A stretch of DNA of 18,765 nucleotides from Archaeoglobaceae archaeon (GCA_027016055.1 JALWBF010000195.1:411-19175); one strand, 5' to 3'; positions 1 through 9,411 are shown, counted from the stretch's first letter. Numbers and translations are program-made. The notes: generated by a model from the letters alone, not told the origin.

Positions 1-1280
1 TCGATAATTCGATCAAAAGGCACACTCGAAATCGGATATCCGTGAGGGTGCCCAATTACAATAGCCTTCTCGTCCCTCGATCCTCTAAATGACTTTTCAG
101 CCCTAAAATAATCACCCTTAGGCATATCGATGTTTACATCGCTTATTCCAGCATCTGCACTGGAGTTACCCACGCCTGAATTGATATCTGCCCTATTCTG
201 CGAATGACTGTGCTTGTTATTACATTTTTTCTTGTTATTACATTTTTTGTTATCATTTCCCCTGCTATCATTATCTGAAATATCTGGAGGCCTAATTGAA
301 TCAAAGGGTTTGTCCTTAAGTCTGTGAGGTAAAGCCAACTCCATAGCTTTCTTTAAATCTTCAAAGCTAACCTTCCTTCTTCCATCCAAAGCAGCGATGG
401 CTTTTGCCGTTCTAACGGTAACTATCTCCGCCCTGTGGGTTTTAATCCCCATTTCTACGATCGTCTTAACTAAAAGCTTCAGAAGATCATCATCCATCTC
501 AATTTTATTAATAATCTCTCTCGCTTTTTCAATTCTCTCTCTAAGCTTCCCCTGCTCTTTCTCGAATTTTTTTCTGAAGGCAATGGGATCAGCTTGAAAC
601 TCCTCAACTCTTTTGACGATCTCCATCCTCTGCTCGACATCTTTAACAGCCTCAATTTGAACGTAAAGACCAAATCTATCCAGAATCTGTGGTCTAAGTT
701 CTCCCTCCTCAGGATTCATGCTACCAACTAAAATAAAGCGAGAGGGATGCTTCAGGCTTACGCTTTCCCTTTCTATAACGTTCCAACCCATTGCAGCGGC
801 ATCAAGCAAAATATCGGCTATATAATCGTCCAGAAGGTTTACTTCATCAATGTAGAGTATGTTTCTGTTAGCTTCTGCCAATATGCCCGGTTGTAAAGCT
901 TTTATTCCTTCTTTAAGTGCTTTTTCGATATCGATCGTTCCGACCAATCGATCCACCGTAACGCTCAAAGGTAAATCCACAACTCTCATCTTTCTTCTTT
1001 CGATCTCTATTTCTCCATTCCTCGCCTTCTCTCTGCAAACCTCACACATCTCAAGCTCGTTGTTCGGGTTGCAGTTGAACGGACAACCCTTCACGACTTC
1101 TATTTCTGGCAGGACATCAGCTAATGCCCTGACCATAGTCGATTTACCCGTTCCCTTATCACCGCTGAGCAAAACTCCACCTATGGCTGGATTCACAGCG
1201 TTACATAGCAAAGCCAATTTGGCTTTTTCTTGCCCCACTATTGCCGTAAACGGAAAAATCGGACGCTCGAAATCTTTCAT
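1..1280 (-). CDS. ChlI/BchI-type AAA+ chelatase subunit (ChlI-ChlD-like), 3' part cut off by window edge
   Basis: This is the N-terminal 426 residues of an AAA+ motor subunit of the Mg/Co-chelatase family, which drives CobN/ChlH-type large subunits by ATP hydrolysis. Visible motifs are Walker A GDKGTGKST (residues 40-48), Walker B ending in Asp145-Glu146 (ILYIDEVNLL), a sensor-1 segment GSMNPEEG, and an arginine-finger segment LDRFGL near residue 200. A four-cysteine cluster, Cys66, Cys70, Cys79 and Cys82 (C-x3-C-x8-C-x2-C), sits in the insertion after Walker A. Residues about 320-380 form a low-complexity Asn/Lys/Ser linker like those joining the AAA+ and VWA parts of ChlD proteins, so a C-terminal VWA domain probably lies outside the window. 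The ATG at 1280 overlaps the upstream cobN stop by ATGA and follows a GAGGTGA ribosome site. Motor identity is secure; the metal and substrate are not known. Confidence 0.9.
   Translation of the reverse strand, partial: MKDFERPIFPFTAIVGQEKAKLALLCNAVNPAIGGVLLSGDKGTGKSTMVRALADVLPEIEVVKGCPFNCNPNNELEMCEVCREKARNGEIEIERRKMRVVDLPLSVTVDRLVGTIDIEKALKEGIKALQPGILAEANRNILYIDEVNLLDDYIADILLDAAAMGWNVIERESVSLKHPSRFILVGSMNPEEGELRPQILDRFGLYVQIEAVKDVEQRMEIVKRVEEFQADPIAFRKKFEKEQGKLRERIEKAREIINKIEMDDDLLKLLVKTIVEMGIKTHRAEIVTVRTAKAIAALDGRRKVSFEDLKKAMELALPHRLKDKPFDSIRPPDISDNDSRGNDNKKCNNKKKCNNKHSHSQNRADINSGVGNSSADAGISDVNIDMPKGDYFRAEKSFRGSRDEKAIVIGHPHGYPISSVPFDRII
213..248 (-). repeat. Two 18-bp tandem direct repeats in the chelatase linker
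   Basis: The 18-base unit at 213-230 is repeated exactly at 231-248. On the coding strand it encodes two copies of a Lys/Cys/Asn hexapeptide, giving KKCNNKKKCNNKH at residues 345-357. The repeat keeps the reading frame and lies in the low-complexity linker, so it probably arose by slippage. It adds two closely spaced cysteines to an otherwise polar linker. Confidence 0.9.
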
Positions 1281-4200
1281 AACATCACCTCATCCTCAAG
1301 AATTCCATCCAATTCAAGATATTTCTCCTCAATCTTTTCTATCTTATCTTCGTCAGTCTCCCAATAGCCCCTTCTATTCGCTTCAAGAAGTCTTTCAAGT
1401 ATCTCTTTTGTTGCGTAGGGATTGTTCTCCTTCAATCTTTTAAAAATCTCTTCGTCAAATACAAACCTTTCAGCAACCTTATCCCAGATCCAGTTTTCAA
1501 CAGCGTTTGTAGTTACCGCCAAGCCTAGCAGATTCTCTATCCTTTCTGCTATCTTTTGAACTCCTAAAAACTCATGCTTTAACATTTCATCTACCCACTT
1601 CGGATTGAGAGTTCTAGTTATCGTTCCCCTCTCTATAGCATCTTTGACGCTCTCAACCTTTATTACCTCCTTTGTAGTATCCGCTATAAGCATCTCCGGC
1701 TTTTTACCCTTTAGAAGTTCAACAGACTTCGATAAACCACCAAAGAACTCGTAGTAGTGATCTAAATCTGTGATTTCGTAGTCGTGGGAATCTCTAACTT
1801 GAGAAACTAGATCTACCTTTCTTAAAAGATTTTCAAATACTTCTCTGGCTTCTCTGGAATAGTGTCCCTTCGTGTATGCGTAGCTCATCGATGCGATGTA
1901 AGCTTCAGCCAAATCCTTTTCATCGTTCCAGACGCTGTCTTCGACGAGCTGAAGTAATCTCGTGTTGTATTCAGTTGAAGTGGGACCGAAGATTCTGGCT
2001 TTTGCTAGTTCACCGTGATCAGACATTTCTTTTACGTGCTTCTTTACGAAGTTCATATCCTCCGGCTCATCCAATTCGGCAACCATTCTAAAAGCTTTGT
2101 CGAGCAACTCCATGACGTTTGGAAACATCTCCCTAAAAAATCCGCATATCGTAACAACAACGTCGATACGAGGACGCTTAAGCTCTTCGAGCGAGATTAC
2201 CTCAAGCTTCTTCTCCCAAGGACTTACATGAACGACTCTAACACCTATATACTCCAATATTTGGGCAATAGTTTCTCCGTAAGTCTTTGCGGTTTCGAAT
2301 CCCCAAAGAACTACACCAACACTTTCTGGATATCTACCATGCTTTTTCAGGTATTCTTTAATCGTTATCTCAGCGATTTTCTTTCCTCTTTCAACAGCAG
2401 ATTCCGTCGGAACTTTTAGCGGATCGAATGGATAGATGTTTCTGCCAGTAGGCAAAACATCTGGATTCCTTATGACATCCCCTCCAACTGAAGGTTCTAT
2501 ATAGCAGCCGTTTAGACCTTCGATCAAGTTTTCCATTTCTAAAGAATTGTCCGCAAACTTCCTAGCAACTTCTAGAGCATAATTAAGCGTTTTTTCATAC
2601 TCTGGAAATCTTTCACCTTTTAAAAATCGTCTGACGATCTCTTTAGCCTCTTCATCGATCTCCTTGAGCTTTGATGGATTGCCAAGCACATCCTCATACT
2701 TTAGCCCCTTCCTCTCGGCTATCAGTCTGTTTAGGGACTTAATTTCACCCCTATCGTATCTCGCTACGAGTGCCATGAAATCTTCCAGCTCTTCCAAGCT
2801 GTATTTCTCTCCAAATACATGCAGTCCTTTCGGAATTATTGAACGCTTGTATTCGTAGAGCTTCGCCTCAATTTCATCCAAGTTATCTCCCAAGTTCAAC
2901 TTCTTTGCAAGTTCTAATGCTTTTCTTTTGGCTATCTCCGCTCTTGGCTTATCCTTGTTTAAAGCCTCTCTATACTCATCCAAAAGCTCCTCAAGTTTTG
3001 CGTATTCTTCGTAGAGTCCAGAAGTTGTATATGGGGGTGAGTTGTAACTTATAAGCGTTCCATAAAGTCTTCTTTTAGCTATCGTAGCTTCGGATGTATT
3101 GATGACGTGATAGATGTAGAGGTGGGGCATCGTTCCGATTAAGATATCTGGGAAGCACTTTGAACTCAATCCAACTTCCTTTCCTTTCATGAATTCTGCC
3201 AACCCATGAGTTCCAAGATGAATAACGCAATCTGCTTTGAATACCTTCTCAAGCCAGAGGTAGAACGCTATGTATTGGTGATGTGGTGGCTTAGTTTGAT
3301 CGTGAATTGCTGAATAGATATCATCTCCATCCAGCGGTGGTCTCGAAGGTTGAACTCCAACAAAAATGTTGCCCAAGATAACTCCTGGGATTAGAATACC
3401 CTTCTTATCGACCATTATATTGCCGGGAGGATCTCCCCAGCATTCTATTACATCCCTTTTGCAATCCTCCGGCAACTCGTTGAAGTATCTTAAGTATTCT
3501 TCAACGCTCATCCTCGGACATTCGATCTTTTCTGGTGGATACAGCTTTGGATTGAAGAGTTTTCGCTCTACGAACAGATCCTTTATCTTAGCCTTCTCAA
3601 CCTTATATCCTTCTTTTTCAAGTCTTTCAAGGATCCTCTCAACACTCTTAAACGTATCTATGTAAGCCGCACTTCCAAGGTTTTCTTCTCCCGGAGGATA
3701 GTTGTAGATGATTATAGCTATTCTCCTATCTTTATTTGGCTTCCTCTTGAGTTCAAGCCACCTATTCACCCTACTAACGAACTTGTCGACTCTATCTGCT
3801 ATAGGCACGACTTCGCAGTCTTTCACACCACAAATTGGAATCGGTTCAACCCCACCATCCATTTCAGGCAGTTCAACTGTGGTAATCGTCTGGAGGATAT
3901 CCAATCCTCTTTTACTCTTTTCCCATTCCTCTATCTTCTGCATCAGCATTGTAGCCGGTGTAAACAGCTTGGATTTCTTCTCCATTAGAAACTCAATCGT
4001 CGGTCTTGGATCTCCTCCCAAAGGGCCTCCATTCAGCCTAAACCACAGTAAACTGATTATGCAGTCGAGTTCGTAATCTTTAAAGCACTCTTTCATAGCC
4101 TTCAAATTTATAATTCCATCAGAATAAACTGGAACGATATTTGCATCCAATCTTTTTATGATTTCCTTTAGGGTTGGTATGCAAGATTCAAGATGCATCC

Positions 4201-4822
4201 CGCCATAGAAGAGCAAACCGACAGTCGGCTTGCTTGGATCGATTTTAGGCTTAAATCCGTAGCCGTAGTCTGGATGGTATAAACCGTAGTCCGGATATTC
4301 AATCGGATCTTCCGCTTTAACGTTCAGTCCCTTTATTTTGCAGATGAAGAGAAGCATGTTCTTGTAGTTTTCATAGCCTCCATTAGCCCAATACTTTACG
4401 ATCCTGATGTAGTTCCTTGCATCTCTAAAAACGCCAAATGGTAGAATTTTACCCATCGTCTCTATAATCTTTTGAATTCTGTTTATCCACTTCTTTACGC
4501 TTTCAGGATTGACACCATAGGACATGTTAGCTCCTTTAATCTTGCTCATTCTAAAGCTACCGAGCTTTGCAAGGGTGAATAGTGTAGAGCCACCAACCAA
4601 AACCACAACATCCTTATCCTTGTAATCGAGCTCCGTAAGATAGGAGGGATCACCTCTAATGTCGATTAGAATGATATCAGCCCAATCAACGTAGCTCTGG
4701 AGGTTATCGATCTTATGAAGCTCATGGGCAAAAATCAGCTTGACATCCGCATACTCCCTGACATCTTCAATCGCCTTTACGAGGCTTCTATTCACGACGA
4801 GTGAAATTATAAGGATTTTCAC
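1277..4822 (-). CDS. cobN: CobN-like cobalt/magnesium chelatase large subunit, full length
   Basis: A full-length CobN/ChlH-family large subunit (1181 aa from the chosen start), the substrate-binding partner of the AAA+ motor encoded just downstream. Family landmarks in order: the PPHHQYIAFYLW segment, the HLGTHG motif at residue 535 with nearby FMKGKEVGLS, AKRRLYGTL, LPTGRNIYPFDP, and a C-terminal half with LEELKRPRIDVVV, DLDHYYEFFGG and NPKWVDEM. An ATG at 4840 is in frame, but the GTG at 4822 is preferred: it gives a 4-bp GTGA overlap with the upstream stop, as elsewhere in the operon, and GGAGG lies 10 nt before it. It is a paralogue of the split CobN encoded by the next two genes. Family members insert cobalt or magnesium or, in some clades, act on haem; which metal applies here cannot be read from the sequence. 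Confidence 0.9.
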   Translation of the reverse strand: MKILIISLVVNRSLVKAIEDVREYADVKLIFAHELHKIDNLQSYVDWADIILIDIRGDPSYLTELDYKDKDVVVLVGGSTLFTLAKLGSFRMSKIKGANMSYGVNPESVKKWINRIQKIIETMGKILPFGVFRDARNYIRIVKYWANGGYENYKNMLLFICKIKGLNVKAEDPIEYPDYGLYHPDYGYGFKPKIDPSKPTVGLLFYGGMHLESCIPTLKEIIKRLDANIVPVYSDGIINLKAMKECFKDYELDCIISLLWFRLNGGPLGGDPRPTIEFLMEKKSKLFTPATMLMQKIEEWEKSKRGLDILQTITTVELPEMDGGVEPIPICGVKDCEVVPIADRVDKFVSRVNRWLELKRKPNKDRRIAIIIYNYPPGEENLGSAAYIDTFKSVERILERLEKEGYKVEKAKIKDLFVERKLFNPKLYPPEKIECPRMSVEEYLRYFNELPEDCKRDVIECWGDPPGNIMVDKKGILIPGVILGNIFVGVQPSRPPLDGDDIYSAIHDQTKPPHHQYIAFYLWLEKVFKADCVIHLGTHGLAEFMKGKEVGLSSKCFPDILIGTMPHLYIYHVINTSEATIAKRRLYGTLISYNSPPYTTSGLYEEYAKLEELLDEYREALNKDKPRAEIAKRKALELAKKLNLGDNLDEIEAKLYEYKRSIIPKGLHVFGEKYSLEELEDFMALVARYDRGEIKSLNRLIAERKGLKYEDVLGNPSKLKEIDEEAKEIVRRFLKGERFPEYEKTLNYALEVARKFADNSLEMENLIEGLNGCYIEPSVGGDVIRNPDVLPTGRNIYPFDPLKVPTESAVERGKKIAEITIKEYLKKHGRYPESVGVVLWGFETAKTYGETIAQILEYIGVRVVHVSPWEKKLEVISLEELKRPRIDVVVTICGFFREMFPNVMELLDKAFRMVAELDEPEDMNFVKKHVKEMSDHGELAKARIFGPTSTEYNTRLLQLVEDSVWNDEKDLAEAYIASMSYAYTKGHYSREAREVFENLLRKVDLVSQVRDSHDYEITDLDHYYEFFGGLSKSVELLKGKKPEMLIADTTKEVIKVESVKDAIERGTITRTLNPKWVDEMLKHEFLGVQKIAERIENLLGLAVTTNAVENWIWDKVAERFVFDEEIFKRLKENNPYATKEILERLLEANRRGYWETDEDKIEKIEEKYLELDGILEDEVML

Positions 4823-6294
4823 TCTTTTAGTTCCTCCCATGCCTCTACCACCTTTTTAGCGTTTGATTTCCAGTTCTTAACATCATCCATCGTATAGATC
4901 TCAATTGCTCCCCCCTGAACGTCACCAGTAATTTCATCCTCTAAAATTCCCTCTATTTCGGCATAAGCTTCTCTCAACTTCTCTATCAAATTCTCGTCAG
5001 CATTCCAAAGCCCTCTTTCGTAAGCTTCGATTAAACGTCTTGTAATCTCCTCAACAGCATAGATGTTGTTCTTCTCAAACCATCTTCTCATCTCCTCATC
5101 AAGCACATACGTTTTAGCTATTTCATCGAAAATCCATTTATCAACGAGCTTCGTCGTAGCGGACCAGCCGTATAGATGCGAGATCTTCTTCGAGAACTCA
5201 CTAGCACCTCTGTAGCCGTGCTTTTTCATCTCAGAAATCCAAATCGGATTCAAGAGCTTAGCTCTAATGATCCTCTCTATTTCATCTTTCATGCTTCTGA
5301 TGTCCGTAAAGCTGACATCCTTCGTATCTACGACAACTATCTCAGCATTCCTTCCCAACGCCTTAACAGCGTTGTAAAATCCTCCGTGGTATGAGTAGTA
5401 ACAACAGCAGTTGAATATGTCGTGCTCGTCGCTTACATGGTTTCGAGTTACTATATCGACATTCTTCAAATTCAAAATCAGGCTCTCAAAAGCTTTCTTG
5501 CCAAAATACTTGCGGGTATATGCGTATCCGCTCCACTGAATCCAAGTTTTGGCTAAGTCCTCATCGCTTTGCCAAGCAGAAGCTTCTACCGCGTAGCTCA
5601 CACCAGCCCCGTAGCTACCGGGAGGAGAGCCAAAAACTCTACACAAAGCCAGCTCTTTATCCCTAAGCTTCGATACGTGCTCCAAGAAGTGCTTTCTGAC
5701 GTAATTCATCTCTAAAGGTTCGTCCAAGCTCGCAACCTTAGCTACCGCTTCGTCTATCAGATATATGTAGTTCGGCAAAGTATCTCTAACTATACCGCTG
5801 ATCCTCACAACCACATCGATACGAGGACGTTTAAGCTCTTCAAGCGGAATAACTTCTAAGCCTTTAACCGCTCCGTTCACCCAGACTGGCTTTACGCCCA
5901 ATAGGTATAGAATTTGAGCGATCTGTTCACCATCAGCCTTATACGCATCCACACTCCAGATCCATTCCCCAACCGTCTCAGGATACCTCCCATACTTTTC
6001 TAGGTAATACTTCAAGAGCTTGTTTGCAGTCTCTACACCAATCTTCCAAGCCGATTTAGTTGGAAGAGAAGTGGGATCTACAGCAAAGAAGTTTCTGCCC
6101 GTAGGTAAAATCTCAATCTTACCTCTCGTCAGTGAGCCTGAAGGAGCAGGCTCAACGAATTCTCCGCCTATGGCTTTAACAAAACCGTCGAACTCCGTTC
6201 TGCATTCTCTAATTTTATTGGCAATTTCCAAAGCCTTCTTGAAAGCTGAAATAACCTTTTCATCCTTAACTCGACCTTTCGTAAGCTCAAGCAT
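4819..6294 (-). CDS. CobN-like chelatase, separately encoded C-terminal half
   Basis: A 491-aa protein matching only the C-terminal part of CobN/ChlH-family large subunits. It begins just before the LPTGRNFFAVDP motif (near residue 65) and carries ETVGEWIWSVDAYKADGEQ, LEELKRPRIDVVV, SPPGSYGAG, YSYHGGF and NPIWISEM in the family order. The missing N-terminal part is supplied by the gene immediately upstream. The start ATG overlaps the upstream stop by 8 nt (6287-6294) and follows a strong AGGAGGA site, so translational coupling and a 1:1 complex are likely. Residues 296-298 are three consecutive cysteines just before the conserved YHGG motif, where the full-length paralogue has Asp-His-Tyr-type residues. 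The clean gene boundary with its own ribosome site argues for a real split and against a frameshift. Confidence 0.88.
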   Translation of the reverse strand: MLELTKGRVKDEKVISAFKKALEIANKIRECRTEFDGFVKAIGGEFVEPAPSGSLTRGKIEILPTGRNFFAVDPTSLPTKSAWKIGVETANKLLKYYLEKYGRYPETVGEWIWSVDAYKADGEQIAQILYLLGVKPVWVNGAVKGLEVIPLEELKRPRIDVVVRISGIVRDTLPNYIYLIDEAVAKVASLDEPLEMNYVRKHFLEHVSKLRDKELALCRVFGSPPGSYGAGVSYAVEASAWQSDEDLAKTWIQWSGYAYTRKYFGKKAFESLILNLKNVDIVTRNHVSDEHDIFNCCCYYSYHGGFYNAVKALGRNAEIVVVDTKDVSFTDIRSMKDEIERIIRAKLLNPIWISEMKKHGYRGASEFSKKISHLYGWSATTKLVDKWIFDEIAKTYVLDEEMRRWFEKNNIYAVEEITRRLIEAYERGLWNADENLIEKLREAYAEIEGILEDEITGDVQGGAIEIYTMDDVKNWKSNAKKVVEAWEELKE

Positions 6295-8614
6295 AACTGG
6301 CTCCTCCTAAAATCTCAGAGATATTCTTATTCAGAATTTTAAGGATCAGATCATCGGAACCGTTATCTGCTTTAAGCAAATCGTCTATAGTCCTAACAGC
6401 GATCTTATGCAGAAGCTTTAGAGTTTCAGAATTCGTTAATCCGAACTTATTTATATCATTCGGCTTAGACTTCATTTCATCGTAATCCAAGCCGAGATAC
6501 TCGGCTATAACTCTCCTTATAGAAGGATATTCGTAAGTATCGTTTGCCATAATTGTCGCAACATATTCGGCAAGCTTATCCAGGCGGGGATGAGCAAAGA
6601 CATGCAATCCCATTTCTATTTGGGTGTTTCTGATGGCATCAACATGTCTGTGGATATCTTCCACCACCTTTTCCGGCTCATTTCCCTTAATTGGAATGTT
6701 GCTATCCTTTGCTTTAGCGATTAAATCCTTGTAGATTATCTCAGCCCTTTCAAAATCACCCAACTGTTTTGCTTTGAAATACTGAGCTATGAGAGAATCG
6801 ATCTCATCCAAGACGTCTGCCATAGCCATTGGAGGATAAATGTGATCCACTATTACAGCATAGCCTCTTCTCTTTGCGATTACACCTTCCATCGGATTTG
6901 AGACGTTGTAGACGTAAACGTGAGGAACATCGTCGATGCTGATCTCGGGCCAACAGTTAACAGATAGCCCAACGCCTTTGCCGGGTCTGAACTCGAGATA
7001 TCCGTGGGTTCCGAAGTGGATTATAACATCCGCCTTGAACTTACGGGAGATCCACCTGTAAACAGCTAGCCATTGATGAGGGGGTGGAATCGTTGGGTTG
7101 TGCAAGATCTTACATATTCTGCCATCGCATCCCGCTCCAGCACAGCCGAACTTAGGCTGAAGAGTTATGAAGACATTTCCAAACAACAAGCCGGGGATTA
7201 CGAATTTCCCGTTGTAAACAATTCCCGCAAATTCCTTACCCCTTCCGCTTAGAACATCTTCAGGATTTCCCCATTCCTTAACCATCTCTTCTTTCGCTTT
7301 TGCTGGCAGTTCGTTGAACCATTCCATGTAAGTTTCCAAATCGACAAAATCAACCGCTCCCCCTTTAGCGACGATCTCCTCAACGGATGTCCACCTAAAC
7401 TCGCTTATAGCCTTTCTTTCCAGTATGAGCTTCATCAATTCTTTCCCATCTTTCGGAGGATTCTCCACTCTGTAACCAAGCTCCTTGAGTTTATTCAAAA
7501 GCTTTGCAACACTTTCTGGAACATCTAAGCCCACACCAACAGCAACACTCGCCTCCAGACCTTTGCACGGCGGATTTATTAAAATAATTGCGATTTTTCT
7601 CTCTTCAGCTTTTTTCTTTCTAAGTTCTATCCACTTCTTAATCCTCCTTGCCAAGTATTTCGCATGTTCCTTATATAGCTCGAAGGACTTTACACCGTTA
7701 TCATCAATCCTCGATCCAGCGATGTATACCGGCTCAATTAGCCCATCAACTTCGGGCATGATTATTGTCCAAACCTGAGACATGTAGTCTAATCCTTGCG
7801 GATTTTCAGACCATTCCGAAACGCTTTGTGAGGAGGAAAAGCATGGCTGAATTATAGGAACATTTAATTTCTTTAGCAACTCCAAGCCGGCAACCTCTTT
7901 AAATCTGTTCTCTTTATTCCATCTCCCGTGATCGAGTAGAAAGAAGTAGGTTAGGTTGAGCACAGCATCAACGACTGGCTTTCCATCTAAGATAAAGAAT
8001 TCTCTAATCGTATCTTCCTTCGAGGGAGTATTCAGCATTTCATCCCTCCAGCCGTAAGTAAAGACGGGCAAAACTCCCAAACCTTCATTTTCGAATGCTT
8101 CTACGATTTCGTTAAGTAGCCTAAGATTTCCATAAAGCCAATGGGTTCTGTGGAAGAGTATACCAACGAGAGGTCTACCATCGTAAACTTTGAGAAAATC
8201 TTTCGTTCTTTCGAACAATCCATATTTCGGATGATATATGGCATGCCAAGGAACATCTCTTACGTCACCAACTTTAACAGCCATCCCTAAACATCTTAGC
8301 AGAAATCTTACAAGATTTCTAAGGTTTTCCTCTCCTCCAAGCTTGAAGTAAATTATAGCCTTACGCAAAACTTCTGGCGAACCTCTTGAGAGGTGAGAGT
8401 AATTTTCCGAAGCGGAAACGACTATCTTAGCCTTAGATCTTTCGATAGCATCCTCAATTTCCTTAGATAGGTCATGAGTGTATATGAATACAGCATCTCC
8501 ATCCGCTTCGGAGTTAATAGAATATTCGAATCCGAGCTCGGATTCTTCTTTCAAAATCTTGCGAAGCGTTGGAACGACCGCTCCGCCATAGCCTATGAAA
8601 AAGCACAGCTTCAT
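6287..8614 (-). CDS. CobN-like chelatase, separately encoded N-terminal half
   Basis: A 775-aa protein matching the N-terminal and central part of CobN/ChlH-family chelatases. It has the PPPHQWLAVYRW segment, the HFGTHGYLEFRPGK motif at residues 533-546, NPMEGVIAKRRGYAV and an HIYPPM segment, then stops before the LPTGRN region that opens the next gene. Together the two proteins total about 1266 aa, the usual size of a one-chain CobN. The ATG at 8614 is preferred over an in-frame TTG one codon upstream. A TATA box lies 22 nt before this ATG, which suggests leaderless translation from an internal promoter. A GAGCDG segment near residue 500 adds a cysteine close to the conserved PPHQ motif. The specific tetrapyrrole and metal are unknown. 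Confidence 0.88.
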   Translation of the reverse strand: MKLCFFIGYGGAVVPTLRKILKEESELGFEYSINSEADGDAVFIYTHDLSKEIEDAIERSKAKIVVSASENYSHLSRGSPEVLRKAIIYFKLGGEENLRNLVRFLLRCLGMAVKVGDVRDVPWHAIYHPKYGLFERTKDFLKVYDGRPLVGILFHRTHWLYGNLRLLNEIVEAFENEGLGVLPVFTYGWRDEMLNTPSKEDTIREFFILDGKPVVDAVLNLTYFFLLDHGRWNKENRFKEVAGLELLKKLNVPIIQPCFSSSQSVSEWSENPQGLDYMSQVWTIIMPEVDGLIEPVYIAGSRIDDNGVKSFELYKEHAKYLARRIKKWIELRKKKAEERKIAIILINPPCKGLEASVAVGVGLDVPESVAKLLNKLKELGYRVENPPKDGKELMKLILERKAISEFRWTSVEEIVAKGGAVDFVDLETYMEWFNELPAKAKEEMVKEWGNPEDVLSGRGKEFAGIVYNGKFVIPGLLFGNVFITLQPKFGCAGAGCDGRICKILHNPTIPPPHQWLAVYRWISRKFKADVIIHFGTHGYLEFRPGKGVGLSVNCWPEISIDDVPHVYVYNVSNPMEGVIAKRRGYAVIVDHIYPPMAMADVLDEIDSLIAQYFKAKQLGDFERAEIIYKDLIAKAKDSNIPIKGNEPEKVVEDIHRHVDAIRNTQIEMGLHVFAHPRLDKLAEYVATIMANDTYEYPSIRRVIAEYLGLDYDEMKSKPNDINKFGLTNSETLKLLHKIAVRTIDDLLKADNGSDDLILKILNKNISEILGGASYA

Positions 8615-8634
8615 CAACTCAATGTAGATTTAAA

Positions 8635-8650
8635 CAATATAAGTATTACG
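8635..8650 (-). promoter_or_regulatory. Internal promoter with 16-bp element before the split CobN genes
   Basis: The minus strand reads CGTAATACTTATATTG, with a TTATAT core ending 22 nt before the ATG at 8614. That spacing fits an archaeal TATA box giving a leaderless mRNA. The 16 bases match the element at the operon head (12118-12133) at 15 of 16 positions, which suggests shared control. It lies in the 41-bp gap after the ATPase gene, the only real gap inside the operon. Confidence 0.6.
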
Positions 8651-8655
8651 TCAGA

Positions 8656-9411
8656 TTAAATTGGTATTACATATAGATAACCATCAACGTATATGATCTT
8701 AACCTTTATACCATAAACTGATTCGATATTATTCGGCGTCAGAACTTCTTCAGCTTCGCCTACGGCAAATATATTTCCATCCTTCATCATCACGATCTTG
8801 TCTGCAAACCTCGATGCAAGGTTGAGATCATGCACTGCAACTATTGCCGTTAAGCCATTCCTCGTAAGATCCTTTACGAGTTTCATGACTTCAAGCTGAT
8901 GCCTCAAGTCCAAATTCGCGGTAGGCTCGTCGAGCAAAAGTATTTCAGGTTCTTGAGCCAAAGCTCTCGCTATCAAAACCTTCTGCTTCTGTCCTCCACT
9001 CAGCTCGTTGAAATCTCTCATGGCGATATCTTCGATATTTAAAAGCTTCAAAACTTTAACAACCCTTTCGAAATCTCTCTTGCCGTAAATCCAGCTTATG
9101 TGCGGTCTTCTACCCATCAGCACTACATCAAAAACCGTTGCAGGGAATGTCTGCTGAACTGATTGAGGGACATAACCGATCATTTTTGCTATTTCTGAGT
9201 GGCTCAAATCTTCTATGCTTTTGCCATCCACGTAAACGATCCCTTTACGAGGTTTAAGAATTCTGTTTATGCATTTCAGCAGTGTGGACTTTCCACTTCC
9301 GTTCGGACCGACTATTGCCGTCAGCTTCGACTCTTCAATCTCCAGAGTAACACCCTTCAATGCCTTAACGCTCCTATATTCAAATTCCAGACCTTTTATC
9401 CTTATTTTCAT
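8656..9411 (-). CDS. FecE/BtuD-type ABC transporter ATP-binding protein
   Basis: A 251-aa ABC ATPase of the iron-siderophore/haem/cobalamin importer class. It has Walker A GPNGSGKST (35-43), Q-loop Gln83, signature LSGGQ (137-141), Walker B ILLLDEP (157-163) and the switch His194 in AVHDLN. The C-terminal EEVLTPNNIESVYGIKV segment is typical of FepC/BtuD proteins. The ATG at 9411 is chosen over an in-frame TTG at 9417 because it gives an ATGA overlap with the permease stop and follows GGAG with 8 nt spacing. It energises the permease encoded immediately upstream. The substrate class (iron chelate, haem, cobalamin or related corrinoid) is inferred from family only; the CobN context favours a metallotetrapyrrole or metal chelate. 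Confidence 0.95.
   Translation of the reverse strand: MKIRIKGLEFEYRSVKALKGVTLEIEESKLTAIVGPNGSGKSTLLKCINRILKPRKGIVYVDGKSIEDLSHSEIAKMIGYVPQSVQQTFPATVFDVVLMGRRPHISWIYGKRDFERVVKVLKLLNIEDIAMRDFNELSGGQKQKVLIARALAQEPEILLLDEPTANLDLRHQLEVMKLVKDLTRNGLTAIVAVHDLNLASRFADKIVMMKDGNIFAVGEAEEVLTPNNIESVYGIKVKIIYVDGYLYVIPI

Noticed and set aside
859..1443. A 194-codon plus-strand open frame across the chelatase genes
   Set aside because: It runs antisense to two genes with clear AAA+ and CobN motifs, and its peptide has no recognisable domain. Other long plus-strand frames at 2015-2419, 3708-4076, 9199-9588 and 14078-14434 are rejected for the same reason.
8635..8650. Cobalamin riboswitch before the CobN genes
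   Set aside because: The gap is 41 bp and the transcript appears leaderless, leaving no space for a riboswitch; the operon head also has under 25 nt of leader.
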